A stretch of DNA of 35,438 nt from assembly GCA_016201265.1 (NCBI GenBank), contig JACQDD010000055.1:1-35438 (forward strand), written 5' to 3'. Below are positions 1 through 7,678 of the stretch, piece after piece (position 1 is the first letter of the stretch; every line of letters starts with the position of its first letter). This stretch comes from Terriglobales bacterium. Lineage in GTDB: Bacteria > Acidobacteriota > Terriglobia > Terriglobales > Acidobacteriaceae. The position numbers were made by a program, and so were the translations under genes. The notes beneath the pieces were generated by a model, which saw nothing but the letters and a program-made list of their open reading frames with translations, did no database searches and was not told where the DNA came from.

Positions 1-1
1 C

Positions 2-367
2 AACTTGTACAAGCTGGTGAACGTGCTGCTGGTGGAGAACGTCACCAACGAGCCGGCAATCGTCCGCGACCTGGCCATGATCAAGGTGGCGGCCACGCAC
101 GAAGCGCGCTCGCACGTGCTGGAGCTCGCCAGCGTGTTTCGCGCCCGGGTGGTGGATGTCGCTCCCGAGTCGCTGACCATCGAAATCACCGGCGCGGAAG
201 ACAAGATCGACGGGTTGCTGGAAGTGCTGCGCCCGTACGGGGTGATGGAGATGGTGCGGACGGGCATCGTCGCCATGCGCCGCGGCAGCAAGTCTTCGGC
301 TGGGATCTCCGCGATCAGTCCGCTGGCGCAGGACGCGGCGGGGGAGGATGTTTCCTACTCGGTGTGA
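2..367 (+). CDS. ilvN: Acetolactate synthase small subunit, C-terminal part (5' end outside window)
   Basis: Regulatory subunit of acetohydroxyacid synthase, which controls the first common step of branched-chain amino acid synthesis and carries valine feedback. The reading frame is open to the left edge, so the N-terminal ACT domain lies outside the window. The visible 120 or so residues match the C-terminal domain of the family: a LIKV segment, an FRARVVDV segment, SLTIEITG, and a terminal RPYGVMEMVRTGIVAM block. The tail after that block is longer than usual and low in complexity. ilvC, the usual next gene, is absent; the following genes lie on the other strand. A 7-bp inverted repeat (CCCTCGC/GCGAGGG, 369-401) follows the stop but has no T-run. 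Confidence 0.93.
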   Translation, partial: NLYKLVNVLLVENVTNEPAIVRDLAMIKVAATHEARSHVLELASVFRARVVDVAPESLTIEITGAEDKIDGLLEVLRPYGVMEMVRTGIVAMRRGSKSSAGISAISPLAQDAAGEDVSYSV

Positions 368-419
368 ACCCTCGCATGGGAGCGGCCTGGGACAGCGAGG
401 GGAGTAAGAACGAACTTCT

Positions 420-608
420 TCATTCTTTATTGCGCTTTCGCTGTGCGCTCTTCTCTCGAATTTTGGCAAATGTCCTCGATCCCTCCACAAATGCGCCGCG
501 ATCGGCTTGCGCGGCTCCGAGGGCGATTTTTCTGCGCAATTCGGCCAATCCGAACTTTTTCCGGTCCTCTCGTTCCTTCAACAAGCGCAAACCTTCCCGC
601 AAGATCAC
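420..608 (-). pseudogene. ParD-type antitoxin remnant, N-terminus missing
   Basis: The 62 residues from a GTG at 608 resemble the C-terminal two thirds of ParD/RHH antitoxins: a VILREGLRLLKERED segment followed by an amphipathic helix and an ADRGAFVEG segment. The N-terminal DNA-binding strand and first helix that normally precede this segment are missing, and no ParE toxin follows before ilvN. The fragment starts 2 nt after the stop of the VapB-like gene at 611-865, exactly where a VapC toxin would be expected. I read it as a recombination scar. It may still be translated, since GTG is an allowed start. The family match is from memory of ParD sequences. Confidence 0.55.
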
Positions 609-610
609 CC

Positions 611-865
611 CTATCGCTCGTGCAGTTCGTCCCGGCTGACGCGAATCACGTCGCCCAGATGAAAACCTTGATCGAGCAACGATAGGGCCTGTCGCTTGGC
701 GGGCTCGTGCGCGTCGTCCCTAGCAACCAGCAGGTCGATTTGCTCGGCCACCAGACGGCTGATGGAGGTGCCGCGGCGGGCGGCGAGTAGTCTGGCCTTC
801 CGGATCGTGTCCCGACAGAGGCGAACGGTCAAGTTCCGAGTAGGTGTATCCCGTGAGGTTGTCAT
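611..865 (-). CDS. VapB-like ribbon-helix-helix antitoxin (orphan)
   Basis: An 84-residue protein. Residues 10-45 (RNLTVRLCRDTIRKARLLAA, then RRGTSISRLVAEQI) look like a ribbon-helix-helix DNA-binding domain. The C-terminal segment LDQGFHLGDVIRVSRDELHE resembles the toxin-binding tail of VapB antitoxins paired with PIN-domain VapC toxins. No VapC follows; the next frame is a ParD fragment. The ATG at 865 was chosen because upstream codons run into the rnpB structural RNA. It lies only 12 nt beyond the 3' end of rnpB, leaves no room for its own promoter and has no clear Shine-Dalgarno, so it probably depends on read-through from rnpB. Confidence 0.75.
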   Translation of the reverse strand: MTTSRDTPTRNLTVRLCRDTIRKARLLAARRGTSISRLVAEQIDLLVARDDAHEPAKRQALSLLDQGFHLGDVIRVSRDELHER

Positions 866-877
866 AGAAGTCGATTT

Positions 878-1272
878 GGCAGCCGGATCTGTAAGCCGAA
901 TTTTGTCCACGGGATTGCTCCCGTGGGACGGCCATTCCTCTGGGCCACGCATTACTGCGGGGCTCAAGCGACCTACCCGGAGGTTTGACGCGCCGAGCCG
1001 GTGCGTGTCCGAAACCGAAGTCCCGGACTTCCTCCCTATTTGGTCTTGCTCCGTGTGGGGTTTGCCCTGCCCGCTGCATTGCTGCCGCGGCGGTGCGCTC
1101 TTACCGCACCTTTTCACCCTTACCCGGGCCTTGCGGCCCAGGCGGTATGTTTTCTGTGGCACTTTCCGTCGAGTGAGCTTGAACTCACCCTCCCGGACGT
1201 TATCCGGCACACTGCTCTGCGGAGTTCGGACTTTCCTCTGCCTTGCGACAGCGACCGTCCGATCCGGCTGCC
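878..1272 (-). ncRNA. rnpB: RNase P RNA, bacterial type A
   Basis: Catalytic RNA of RNase P, which matures tRNA 5' ends. On the minus strand the two ends form a perfect 12-bp P1 helix (GGCAGCCGGATC at 1272-1261 with GATCCGGCTGCC at 889-878). The universally conserved blocks appear in order: GAGGAAAGTCCGAACTCC, then ACAGAAAACATACCGCC, then a GGGTGAAAAGGTGCGGTAAG region, AGAGGAATGGCCG, and a terminal ACAAAATTCGGCTTACAGAT block. The length of about 395 nt fits type A. No terminator follows: the 3' end runs 12 nt into the VapB-like gene. Confidence 0.97.
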
Positions 1273-1281
1273 AACAGAGTC

Positions 1282-1287
1282 ATTATA
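1282..1287 (-). promoter_or_regulatory. -10 box for rnpB
   Basis: A perfect TATAAT reads on the minus strand, ending 9 nt before the first P1-helix base of rnpB, the spacing expected for a start site at the mature 5' end. I see no convincing -35 box; the upstream DNA is the heptad repeat at 1300-1341. Confidence 0.6.
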
Positions 1288-1299
1288 TGCGAGGAGATA

Positions 1300-1341
1300 G
1301 GTGGTAGGGGGCAGATGGCAGCAGGCAGGTCTCAGGTCAAT
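1300..1341 (+). repeat. Degenerate heptad repeat, six units
   Basis: Six consecutive 7-nt units with drifting sequence (for example GGGGGCA, GATGGCA, GCAGGCA). The phase of exactly 7 holds across the array. It lies just upstream of the rnpB promoter and is one of at least nine such arrays in the window. Confidence 0.55.
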
Positions 1342-1431
1342 CAGGAGATCGGGCACACGGAACTTTTGCCATCGTTTTGGCGTTGATAGATAAGGACGCT
1401 GGGGCTGCTAGACTTGTAGCCAGGGGGGTCT

Positions 1432-1453
1432 GAGACGCGGCAAGTCGCGTCTC
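1432..1453. repeat. Palindromic element, GAGACGCG arms
   Basis: Perfect 8-bp arms GAGACGCG/CGCGTCTC around a 6-nt loop. The reverse complement, with its flank, matches the palindrome at 16301-16323 at all but one position over about 23 nt, so the two are copies of one dispersed element. It lies upstream of the first permease gene. Confidence 0.8.
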
Positions 1454-1488
1454 TACGGATGTCTTTCCTAAGACCTGACACCTGCTCC

Positions 1489-2718
1489 ATGAACTTCATC
1501 GAAGCCATCAAGATTGCGTTCCAGTCGCTGTGGGCGAACAAGCTGCGGTCGGCACTGACGTTGCTGGGGGTGGTGATTGGGATCGCGGCGGTGATCGCCG
1601 TGGTCACGTTCGTGGCCGGCATCAACGGCTATGTGGCGACGAAGGTCTTCAATCTGGGCGCGGATGTCTTCATCGTCTTCAAAGTTTCGCCGGTGACTAG
1701 CAACATCGATCATCTCCTCGAAGGCGAAAAGCGCAAGAACCTCACCATGGACGATTATCAGGCGGTGCGCGAGGCCTGCAAACACTGCGAGTGGGTGGGT
1801 GCCTCGCTGCGCAATGATGTCGGACACGTCCGGTACGGCGAGCAGGCGATCAACGACACGACGGTACGGGGTGTGACGCCCTCGATGGTGCCGATTCTGG
1901 ACATTGATCTGGTCGCGGGCCGTATGCTGAATGAAACCGATGTCAGCAGCAACTCGGCGGTGGCGGTCGTCGGCCCGGATGTGGTGGATACCCTGATGCC
2001 GGGCGCGGATCCCATCGACAAGGAAATCCGCGTGGACGGCTGGGTCTATCGCATCATCGGGGTGGGCAAGCGCAAGGGCAAAACGCTGGGTCAGAGCATG
2101 GACAACTATGCCCTAATCCCCATCACTGCCTTTCAGAAACAGCATGGCTCCCACGACAACATCAGGATCTCAGGCAAGTCGGCTATAACTGGCGCGGGAA
2201 TGGAAGAAGCGATGGACGAGACCCGCGCCATTCTGCGGGCACGGCGCCACGACCGTCCGGGGGCGGACGACAGCTTCGACATCGAGACGAACGCGAGCCT
2301 GCTGAGCATCTGGGCAAGCTTCAGCCAGACGTTTTTCTTTGCCATGATCGGGATTGCAGCGATTTCGCTGGTCGTGGGCGGGATCGTGATCATGAATATC
2401 ATGCTGGTCTCGGTGACGGAACGGACGCGGGAAATCGGAATCCGAAAGGCTCTCGGAGCGAAGCGGGATGACATTCTGGGGCAGTTTCTGATCGAGGCAG
2501 TGGCGTTGGCGCTGCTCGGTGGAGTTATCGGGGTGGTGCTGGGGATCAGCCTGGCGAAGGGCGTGACCTTCCTGATCGGCATGCCCTCGTCGGTTCCCGC
2601 GTGGGCGGTCGCGGCGGGAGTGCTGATGGCGGCGAGCGTGGGGATCTTTTTCGGAGTGTATCCGGCGCGCAAGGCGGCGTTGCTGGACCCGATCGCGGCG
2701 CTGCGGTTTGAGACGTAG
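1489..2718 (+). CDS. MacB/FtsX-type ABC transporter permease
   Basis: A 409-residue inner-membrane permease of the MacB/FtsX superfamily. A first membrane helix (about 21-45, LTLLGVVIGIAAVIAVVTF) is followed by a large periplasmic MacB_PCD-like domain (about 46-275) and three C-terminal helices (about 280-395). The FtsX signature [20 protein letters not shown] begins at residue 302. In characterised relatives such proteins use an ATPase and a membrane-fusion partner for mechanical export of peptides, lipoproteins or drugs. Neither partner is nearby, so the substrate is unknown. I chose the ATG at 1489, which directly precedes the conserved FIEAIKIA helix; an in-frame start at 1459 is possible. 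No strong ribosome site precedes either. Confidence 0.9.
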   Translation: MNFIEAIKIAFQSLWANKLRSALTLLGVVIGIAAVIAVVTFVAGINGYVATKVFNLGADVFIVFKVSPVTSNIDHLLEGEKRKNLTMDDYQAVREACKHCEWVGASLRNDVGHVRYGEQAINDTTVRGVTPSMVPILDIDLVAGRMLNETDVSSNSAVAVVGPDVVDTLMPGADPIDKEIRVDGWVYRIIGVGKRKGKTLGQSMDNYALIPITAFQKQHGSHDNIRISGKSAITGAGMEEAMDETRAILRARRHDRPGADDSFDIETNASLLSIWASFSQTFFFAMIGIAAISLVVGGIVIMNIMLVSVTERTREIGIRKALGAKRDDILGQFLIEAVALALLGGVIGVVLGISLAKGVTFLIGMPSSVPAWAVAAGVLMAASVGIFFGVYPARKAALLDPIAALRFET

Positions 2719-2743
2719 AGAAGGACCATAGAGGACTACTGCA

Positions 2744-3232
2744 ATGTCTGAGGAGGATGTTCGGGGTACGCAACTTGCAGAGAACCTAAGATTTTATGGT
2801 GACATGCGGTTTAAGCAGTTGACTCTCTTCATTGGTGCGATGACGGTACTAGGTGCCGCTCTAGTTCAACATCCGTACGACATGTTGACCGATCGCCTTA
2901 GTTTGCGATTCACGGTGGCGCTAGCGGGGATGCTGTTTACATCTGTTGTGTGGGTTATGGAAGTTCGGTCAAGTCTCTATTGGGTCGCGATTCGAGAAAA
3001 GCTGCCGGTAAAGGAGTTTTGGCCTAGACCTCGAACCAATCATTGGAGGTGGCTAAATGCGACGAATGCAATTCTCATTCTTCATGTTGTCTCCTACTGC
3101 TTTTGGTTTCTGTCTGCTGTGAATTGGTCAGTCCATCGATGTATTGTGACTATCGCGGGATTCTTGCCGCTCGCCATGCTAATTCTGTTCACGGTTTCCA
3201 GCTACCGGCATATGTGGTTTTACAAGGAGTAG
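2744..3232 (+). CDS. Four-helix membrane protein of unknown function
   Basis: I do not recognise this 162-residue protein. Four hydrophobic segments stand out at about 25-43, 54-74, 106-128 and 133-154, with a charged loop between helices 2 and 3 (residues 75-104) and short hydrophilic ends. It sits 25 nt after one FtsX permease and 9 nt before the next, in the same direction. Its DNA is visibly richer in A+T and in codons such as TTA, CTA and ATT than either neighbour, which suggests later arrival. An AGGAG site for the following gene lies inside its last codons, so translation of the two is probably linked. Confidence 0.8.
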   Translation: MSEEDVRGTQLAENLRFYGDMRFKQLTLFIGAMTVLGAALVQHPYDMLTDRLSLRFTVALAGMLFTSVVWVMEVRSSLYWVAIREKLPVKEFWPRPRTNHWRWLNATNAILILHVVSYCFWFLSAVNWSVHRCIVTIAGFLPLAMLILFTVSSYRHMWFYKE

Positions 3233-3241
3233 TGCGCTGAG

Positions 3242-4501
3242 ATGATTGCCAAAGGCGAACTCGGCGAAATCCTGAAACTGGCGGTGGACACCATCCGCGG
3301 CAACAAGCTGCGCTCGTCGCTGACGGTGCTGGGCATCGTGATTGGCGTCACGGTAGTGATTGGCATTTCGTCGATCGTGCGCGGGTTGAACGACAACGTG
3401 AGCCAGGTCATCAGCTCTCTCGGTTCCAACGTCGTCCTCGCCTTCCATCAGGAAATTACTTTTGGGCGGCAAACCGAGGAGATGCGCACGCGCAAAGAAC
3501 TTACCTACGAAGACGCCATGGCGATGAAGGACTTGCCCCATGTGAAGGCGGTCACCGCCGGCGTGCGCTACTTTCGGCCGGAGCTGGGCGTTGGCACCTA
3601 CGCCGTGAAATACAAAGATCGCAAAACGAAGCAGACGATCCTGGAAGGCGATACCGCCGCGGTCAAGGATGTTTACGATATTGCTCTGGACTCTGGCCGC
3701 TGGTTTAGCGAAGTGGACGACGAACGGCACTCGTCGGTAATCGTGATCGGCCACGACACCGCCGGAGAACTCTTTCCCAACGAGCAACCTCTGGGCAAGG
3801 AAATCAACATCGAAGGCCAGATGTTTACGGTGGTCGGCGTGGCCGAGCAGCGCAGGGCGGTATTCGGCGGCGGCAAGAATCCGGACGACAATATTGTTGT
3901 CTTTCCGCTCACGGTGTTCCGAAAACTGCATCCCGAGCAAAAGGCGCACTGGATCAGCGCGAAAGCCACATCGCACGACGATATGTCCAAAGCGACCGAC
4001 GAAATCCGGGAGCTGCTGCGCCGGCGCCGGCGGGTTCCGAACAACAAGCCGGACAACTTCGCGGTTTTTACGCAGGACTCGCTTTCCGATGTGTGGAATC
4101 AGATAACGGGCATGATTTTCGTCTTCATGTTTGCGGTGTCAAGCGTGGGCCTGATCGTGGGCGGCGTGGGCGTGATGAACATCATGCTGGTCTCGGTCAC
4201 GGAGCGCACGCGCGAGATCGGAGTGCGCAAGGCGATCGGGGCCCGCAAGCGCGATATCCTGCTGCAGTTCACGCTGGAAGCCGTCATGCTCACGGCGGTG
4301 GGAGGATTGATCGGGCTGCTGCTGGGCGCGATCATCACCTGGATCATTCCCGTGGTCTTCCCCTCGTTGCCGGCGACCATGTCGGTGTACTGGTCGATGT
4401 TTGCCTTCAGCGCCGCCGCAGGCGTGGGGCTGGTGTTTGGCATTTACCCGGCATGGAAAGCGGCGAACCTGGATCCGATCGAGGCGTTGCGCTACGAATA
4501 G
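3242..4501 (+). CDS. MacB/FtsX-type ABC transporter permease (second copy)
   Basis: A 419-residue permease with the same architecture as the protein at 1489-2718: N-terminal helix at about 22-45, periplasmic domain, and three C-terminal helices. The signature [20 protein letters not shown] starts at residue 312. The two are clearly paralogous at both ends but diverge in the periplasmic domain, so they could form a heterodimer. The ATG at 3242 has an AGGAG site 9-14 nt upstream, inside the end of the preceding gene. The ATPase subunit must be encoded elsewhere. The hpnI-like gene starts 9 nt after the stop and may share the transcript. Confidence 0.9.
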   Translation: MIAKGELGEILKLAVDTIRGNKLRSSLTVLGIVIGVTVVIGISSIVRGLNDNVSQVISSLGSNVVLAFHQEITFGRQTEEMRTRKELTYEDAMAMKDLPHVKAVTAGVRYFRPELGVGTYAVKYKDRKTKQTILEGDTAAVKDVYDIALDSGRWFSEVDDERHSSVIVIGHDTAGELFPNEQPLGKEINIEGQMFTVVGVAEQRRAVFGGGKNPDDNIVVFPLTVFRKLHPEQKAHWISAKATSHDDMSKATDEIRELLRRRRRVPNNKPDNFAVFTQDSLSDVWNQITGMIFVFMFAVSSVGLIVGGVGVMNIMLVSVTERTREIGVRKAIGARKRDILLQFTLEAVMLTAVGGLIGLLLGAIITWIIPVVFPSLPATMSVYWSMFAFSAAAGVGLVFGIYPAWKAANLDPIEALRYE

Positions 4502-4510
4502 ATATCCATC

Positions 4511-5731
4511 ATGCATCTGAGCGCCAGAGCCCTGTTCGAGGCGGTCGCCGCGCTGGGAACCCTATGCAGTCTGGGTTTCTATCTGCTTTCCGGGTGCGGA
4601 ATCGCCAGTTTCTTGAGAGAAAGGCGCAGGCAACGCGGGCTGAGCGGGTTGAGCGGGTTGGTCGAACGCCAGCTTCCTCCCGTTTCCATCCTGAAGCCGC
4701 TGAAGGGAATCGATCCACAGATCTGGGAAGCGTTTTGTACCCATTGTGAGCAGGATTATCCGGACTACCAACTAGTGTTTGGCGTCAGCGATCCGGAGGA
4801 TCCGGCGATCGGGCTGGTGCGCAAGTTGCAGGAGAAGTATCCAGATCGGCAGATCGATTTGCTGGTGTGTCAGCGCGACTTGGGGACCAATCGCAAGCTC
4901 AGTACCCTGGCGCAAATGTTGCCCGAAGCTCGTCATGAGGTTCTGCTGGTCAACGACAGCGATATCCGCGTCGCCCCGGATTACTTGCGGCGCGTGATTG
5001 CGCCGCTTGCAGACGCTGCGGTCGGGATGGTCACCTGCCTCTACCGAGGGGTCGCGAGCGGAACGCTGGGGTCGCGGCTCGAGGCGCTGGGGATCAGCAC
5101 CGATTTTGTCCCCGGAGTTTTGAGCGCCAGGTTGATCGAGAAGGGATTGCACTTTGGGCTGGGTTCGACGCTCGCCTTCCGCCGCGCCGACCTGCAAGCA
5201 ATTGGCGGATTCGAAGCGATGGTGGACTACCTGGCCGATGACTACGAACTGGGCAATCGCATTGCCGCACTGGGCAAGCGAGTCGAACTCAGTGACGTGG
5301 TAGTGGATACCTTCTTGCCAGCCTACTCGCCGCGGCAGTTTTTCGATCATCAATTGCGCTGGGCGCGCAGCGTTCGGGGCGCGCGAAGCTGGGGATACGT
5401 CGGCCTTTTGCTGACCTTCGGTATTCCGTGGGCGCTGGCGACGCTGCTGGTGGCGCGAGGAGCGGCGTGGGCCTGGGTGATGTTTGCTGTCATGGCAGCG
5501 GCGCGGCTCGCGGTGGGGTTGACGTCCGCGCTGGCGGTGCTTAACGATGAGCAGGCGCTGCGGGATATCTTCCTGTTGCCGGTGCGCGACCTGATTGCCC
5601 CGATCGTGTGGGCCATCGGCCTTGCCGGAAATCGAATCTTCTGGCGGGGGGACGTGTTCTATCTGAAAGACGGCCGCTTGACCAGAGTCCACGATGACGC
5701 CGCCGGACAGCAGGAGCTATCCCGGTCCTGA
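4511..5731 (+). CDS. hpnI: HpnI-like glycosyltransferase (GT2/GT21 type)
   Basis: A membrane glycosyltransferase related to HpnI, which adds N-acetylglucosamine to bacteriohopanetetrol, and more distantly to ceramide glucosyltransferase. In the 406 residues I see an N-terminal helix (about 9-29), the PPVSILKPLKG start of the GT-A fold (56-65), the metal-binding NDSD (148-151), DDYELG (243-248) and the QLRW motif (281-284), then three hydrophobic segments from about 296 to 380. The order and spacing fit the GT21/HpnI type. No other hopanoid gene (squalene-hopene cyclase, hpnH, hpnK) lies in the window, so the exact acceptor is inferred. The last 15 nt overlap the end of the convergent gene at 5717. 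Confidence 0.82.
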   Translation: MHLSARALFEAVAALGTLCSLGFYLLSGCGIASFLRERRRQRGLSGLSGLVERQLPPVSILKPLKGIDPQIWEAFCTHCEQDYPDYQLVFGVSDPEDPAIGLVRKLQEKYPDRQIDLLVCQRDLGTNRKLSTLAQMLPEARHEVLLVNDSDIRVAPDYLRRVIAPLADAAVGMVTCLYRGVASGTLGSRLEALGISTDFVPGVLSARLIEKGLHFGLGSTLAFRRADLQAIGGFEAMVDYLADDYELGNRIAALGKRVELSDVVVDTFLPAYSPRQFFDHQLRWARSVRGARSWGYVGLLLTFGIPWALATLLVARGAAWAWVMFAVMAAARLAVGLTSALAVLNDEQALRDIFLLPVRDLIAPIVWAIGLAGNRIFWRGDVFYLKDGRLTRVHDDAAGQQELSRS

Positions 5732-7588
5732 AGCAGCGAGCGGCTGATTGGTGAAGATGATCTTGCCTCCGCGGCGGGCCACTTCGTAGAAAGCCAACCC
5801 ACGCAATTGTCCCGGATTCTCTTCCTCGGCCCAGAGAAACACTCTTTGCGGGCCACTCCACAAAGCCGTGAAGGATGCCTGGGTTTCGAAAACGCGCGGG
5901 GCATCCGGAAAGCGCGAGCCATACCACATATTGCCGGCGGGTTCGCGCAGGCTGCGCAGCGGCACCCCGGTGTAGAAGTTCAGCGCGGAAGCATTCTCGT
6001 ACTTGCCCACAACCACGATCACGTCACCGGGGCGGCAGTACTGCTGAATCGCCAGCGCCAGATCCTTCGAGGAAAGAATCGGAGAGAAAATGGCGAAGGC
6101 GGAATGCACGCAGGCCAGCACAACAACCATCATCGCCGCCAGGGCCGCATTCCCCGCCCCGGCCCTGCCGCGGCGGCGAAGGATCCAGTTGGCGAGCGCT
6201 CCCAACAGCAAGGCAAGAGAAAAGCCCAGCAACGGAACGCGGAATGCTCCCATTGCCTGCGGAGTCAGATCGAGGATGTGGCCGAAGGAGAGCGCGTAGT
6301 CCTGGGGATGCTTCTTCAGGAGGTCCGAGAGATCGATGCCCGGAGGCGGAGCTTTGGAAAATGAGAGCAGAGCAAAACCGGCAATGGCGATGATCACGCC
6401 GATCGCGAGCAGGGCCGCGGACGAGATGCGCCCCGAGCGGCGCTCCGGGCTGACAGCGGCTGAGGTTCTCTCGCGTGCGAGCCAGCCCCCCACCAGCAAG
6501 GCCATGCCGGGAATCGCGGGGATTGTGTAGTATTCCTGGCGCGTCGAGAAACTGAAGAAGCCGACAATCACCAGGCTCCACAACAAGAAAAGCAGATTGG
6601 CGCGCTGGCGGCGCGACATCTGCGAGTGAAAATCGCGCCAGCGCCGCGGTACTTCCAGCAGACCCTGGGGAACAAAAACGCTCCACGGAACAAGCCAGAC
6701 GATGAGCAACGCCCAGAAGAGCAGCAGGGGAACGGTGTCGTAATCGCGGGGTACACGCTTGTTCAGGAAGCGCAGAAAATGCTCATTGACGAAATAGAAC
6801 CACAGAAACCCGCGCACCTGGCCCTGAGCCGGATTCGCACGCGCGGCGAGGATATGCCACGGGGCAGCAATGGCGAGGAAGACGAGCGCGCTCGAGAACA
6901 GGCGCAGCTTGAACAGATGCTTCAGATTTCCGGTCAGCAGCAAATAGAGGCCGATGGCGCCGGCGGGAAACACCAACCCGATCAGTCCCTTGGTCATCAC
7001 GTTCAGGGCGCAGACGGCAGCCAACCCCCAGCAGACCCAGCGCGAGGGCGTCGTTTCCTCGAGTGACTTCAGGAAGAGCCAGAACGTCAGGGTGAGCCAG
7101 AGTCCGACCAGCACGTCAGGAATCAGGAAGCGAGTGAAAAGATACGGACCGAGAGCGGTAGCCAGCACGAGGCCGGAATCGAATCCGCCTTCGCTGCCGA
7201 AAGCCCAGCGGCCGAGGCCGTAAGTGGCGAGAATCATGGCCAGCACGCCGAGCATCAGGGGAAAGCGGGTGCTCCACTCGTTGACGCCAAAGAGTGTGTA
7301 GCTGGTGGCCACGCTCCAGTACATGAGCGGCGCCTTCTCCAGATAACGAACGCCGTTGGCGTAGAGCGTGACCCAGTCGTGCCGGAGCACCATTTCGCGG
7401 GCGGCCTCGGCATGCACGGTGTCGGCGTCGTCGAGGAGGGCGGGCGTAGAGAGGCCCACCATGTAGATGACAGACCACAATGCGATGAGCACCAAGGCGG
7501 CGATGCGCCAGTCCGAAAGCAGATTGTTCGGACGGCTCAGGGACTCGGTTCGCGGCTGCTCGGGCTCAGAGGCCTCAGCGGAATTCAT
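5717..7588 (-). CDS. ArnT/GT39-type membrane glycosyltransferase
   Basis: An integral-membrane glycosyltransferase of the PMT_2/ArnT type, which transfers a sugar from a polyprenyl-phosphate donor to lipid or protein outside the inner membrane. After a polar start and first helix comes the acidic loop LLDDADTVHAEAAREM, matching the catalytic D-E region of the family, then a YLEKAPLMYW segment. About ten further helices follow, then a soluble C-terminal domain of about 120 residues. I start at the ATG at 7588 (623 aa). An ATG 15 nt upstream overlaps a perfect TATAAT (7602-7607) and would lie before the transcription start. The GT4 gene lies upstream on the same strand, so both may act on one surface glycan. 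Donor and acceptor are unknown. Confidence 0.85.
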   Translation of the reverse strand: MNSAEASEPEQPRTESLSRPNNLLSDWRIAALVLIALWSVIYMVGLSTPALLDDADTVHAEAAREMVLRHDWVTLYANGVRYLEKAPLMYWSVATSYTLFGVNEWSTRFPLMLGVLAMILATYGLGRWAFGSEGGFDSGLVLATALGPYLFTRFLIPDVLVGLWLTLTFWLFLKSLEETTPSRWVCWGLAAVCALNVMTKGLIGLVFPAGAIGLYLLLTGNLKHLFKLRLFSSALVFLAIAAPWHILAARANPAQGQVRGFLWFYFVNEHFLRFLNKRVPRDYDTVPLLLFWALLIVWLVPWSVFVPQGLLEVPRRWRDFHSQMSRRQRANLLFLLWSLVIVGFFSFSTRQEYYTIPAIPGMALLVGGWLARERTSAAVSPERRSGRISSAALLAIGVIIAIAGFALLSFSKAPPPGIDLSDLLKKHPQDYALSFGHILDLTPQAMGAFRVPLLGFSLALLLGALANWILRRRGRAGAGNAALAAMMVVVLACVHSAFAIFSPILSSKDLALAIQQYCRPGDVIVVVGKYENASALNFYTGVPLRSLREPAGNMWYGSRFPDAPRVFETQASFTALWSGPQRVFLWAEEENPGQLRGLAFYEVARRGGKIIFTNQPLAASGPG

Positions 7589-7601
7589 CGAGAGAACGCT
7601 C

Positions 7602-7607
7602 ATTATA
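7602..7607 (-). promoter_or_regulatory. -10 box at the start of the GT39 gene
   Basis: TATAAT on the minus strand, followed 13 nt later by the ATG at 7588. This implies a very short leader or a leaderless message. No clear -35 hexamer is seen. Confidence 0.4.
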
Positions 7608-7678
7608 ACGACAGCTAGCGTGGCGCCACTGCTTCGGCCACCGCATTCCCGCCGCCGCGGTGGGGCGCTATGATGAAC

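Noticed and set aside
369-401. Terminator after ilvN
   Set aside because: The 7-bp inverted repeat has a 19-nt loop and no T-run on either strand.
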